Positions 19,882 to 20,254 of a stretch of DNA of 20,254 nucleotides are shown here, piece by piece (position 1 is the first letter of the stretch; every line of letters begins with the position of its first letter). The DNA is from Gonium pectorale. Its lineage: Eukaryota > Chlorophyta > Chlorophyceae > Chlamydomonadales > Volvocaceae. The stretch spans positions 3,375,423-3,395,676 of the forward strand of contig LSYV01000008.1 in the NCBI GenBank assembly GCA_001584585.1, written 5' to 3'. The notes under the pieces were generated by a model, which had not been told where the DNA came from, ran no database searches, and saw nothing but the letters and a program-made list of their open reading frames with translations. A program made the position numbers and the translations under genes.

Positions 19882-20120
19882 CGGGGCGGGACGGGGAGGT
19901 GTATGCGCCCGGTACCTTGCTGACCGCTGCGACCTGGTGTTTGTGCGGAGACGGAGGCGGCCCCCTCACACCCCGGCTCGAACCGCCCTCACGCTTCCCC
20001 GCTGCTCCTCCGCTCCTCACCGCCTGCGCCCACACCCGCCCGCCAGGCCGTTGAGGTGCAGATGGAGAATAGCCCGCTGCTCAGCCGCCGCAGCTCCCTG
20101 TCCCTCACCATGTCGCTGAG
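19269..20120 (+). CDS. N-terminal exons of an unknown gene, cut by the right edge
   Basis: Exon 1 (19269-19333) encodes MFRRNSDERAAVPNRSTALS then E and part of Q, and ends at a perfect donor CA|GTGAGTGCG. Exon 2 starts at 19507 after a pyrimidine-rich CCGCAG acceptor, in matching phase, and reads EPLIASSTVLSSDAAAAPAP, an Ala/Gly-rich linker, then ALEYGFLRPSLSPTVESAEE. Its end is uncertain: the only in-phase GT before the TGA at 19826 is a weak one at 19793. Exon 3 (20047-20120) follows a good CCGCCAG acceptor and reads AVEVQMENSPLLSRRSSLSL then TMSL, with a donor GTGGGG. The acidic dileucine-like EPLIAS and the Ser/Arg-rich SRRSSLS resemble cytosolic N-terminal tails of membrane transporters or channels, but no domain is visible, so function is unknown. 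From 20121 on the window holds only G-rich intron-like sequence. Confidence 0.55.
19841..19880. repeat. (TG)20 microsatellite
   Basis: Forty uninterrupted bases of TG, preceded by an imperfect GT stretch with a GTAAGTGTG. It falls between exons 2 and 3 of the right-edge gene. A length-variable locus is likely. Confidence 0.95.
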
Positions 20121-20254
20121 GTGGGGTGGGGCGGGAGGAGGAGGGAGGGGGGCCGCAGGTGGGGGGGGATGCGCGGGCAGGGGGGAGGGGTGACTGGACG
20201 CGGGCTGGTGGTGCACGACAGCTAGGCGGGGCTGAGCCGGTGAGTGGGGCGCTG

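Noticed and set aside
1..20254. tRNA or rRNA genes, retrotransposon proteins, intact transposase
   Set aside because: I looked for typical tRNA arms, rRNA core sequence and reverse transcriptase or DDE motifs, and recognised none by eye. A covariance-model and translated search would be needed to exclude them.

Overview
The window looks like nuclear DNA from a volvocine green alga (Chlamydomonas, Volvox or Gonium type). It is very GC-rich. Its genes are broken by many short introns with GTGAGT, GTAAGT or GTGCG-type donors and pyrimidine-rich CAG acceptors, exon proteins are rich in Ala and Gly, and simple repeats are frequent. It carries a gene for a thylakoid CURT1/CAAD protein and one for a large helical-repeat protein with a RAP domain, both typical of green algal nuclei. 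There is no operon-like packing and no bacterial signal. All gene models below were assembled by eye, by matching splice sites and codon phase. None has been tested against transcripts.

Layout. At 1-1141 (minus) is the 5' part of an unknown gene ending in a leucine-rich-repeat-like segment; it leaves the window at the left edge. At 2108-4572 (minus) is a six-exon gene for a protein of about 327 residues with the algal FVSHAW ... VDILAVTQH ... WCLFE signature, which I read as a divergent TIR-like domain. At 4573-7196 no gene could be built, although a few exon-like fragments exist. At 7197-12419 (minus) is a five-exon gene for a protein of about 1170 residues with an organelle-type N-terminus, octotricopeptide-like helical repeats and a C-terminal RAP domain. 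At 12420-14017 lies a long spacer with one orphan open frame. At 14018-15707 (minus) is a six-exon CURT1-like gene encoding a 149-residue thylakoid membrane protein with a clear transit peptide; this is the best supported gene of the window. At 15708-19268 I see only unassigned fragments, repeats and a perfect hairpin. At 19269-20254 (plus) is the start of a gene of unknown function that runs out of the right edge.

The genes do not form a pathway. Two are organelle-related: CURT1 shapes thylakoid membranes, and OPR/RAP proteins usually bind organelle RNA. The TIR-like gene would be a signalling or defence candidate. The most unusual structures are a ladder of seven in-phase 5' splice sites made by a hexanucleotide repeat inside the TIR-like core, a G-run minisatellite in an intron of the OPR/RAP gene, and a 36-bp dispersed element shared between an OPR/RAP intron and a spacer 7 kb away.
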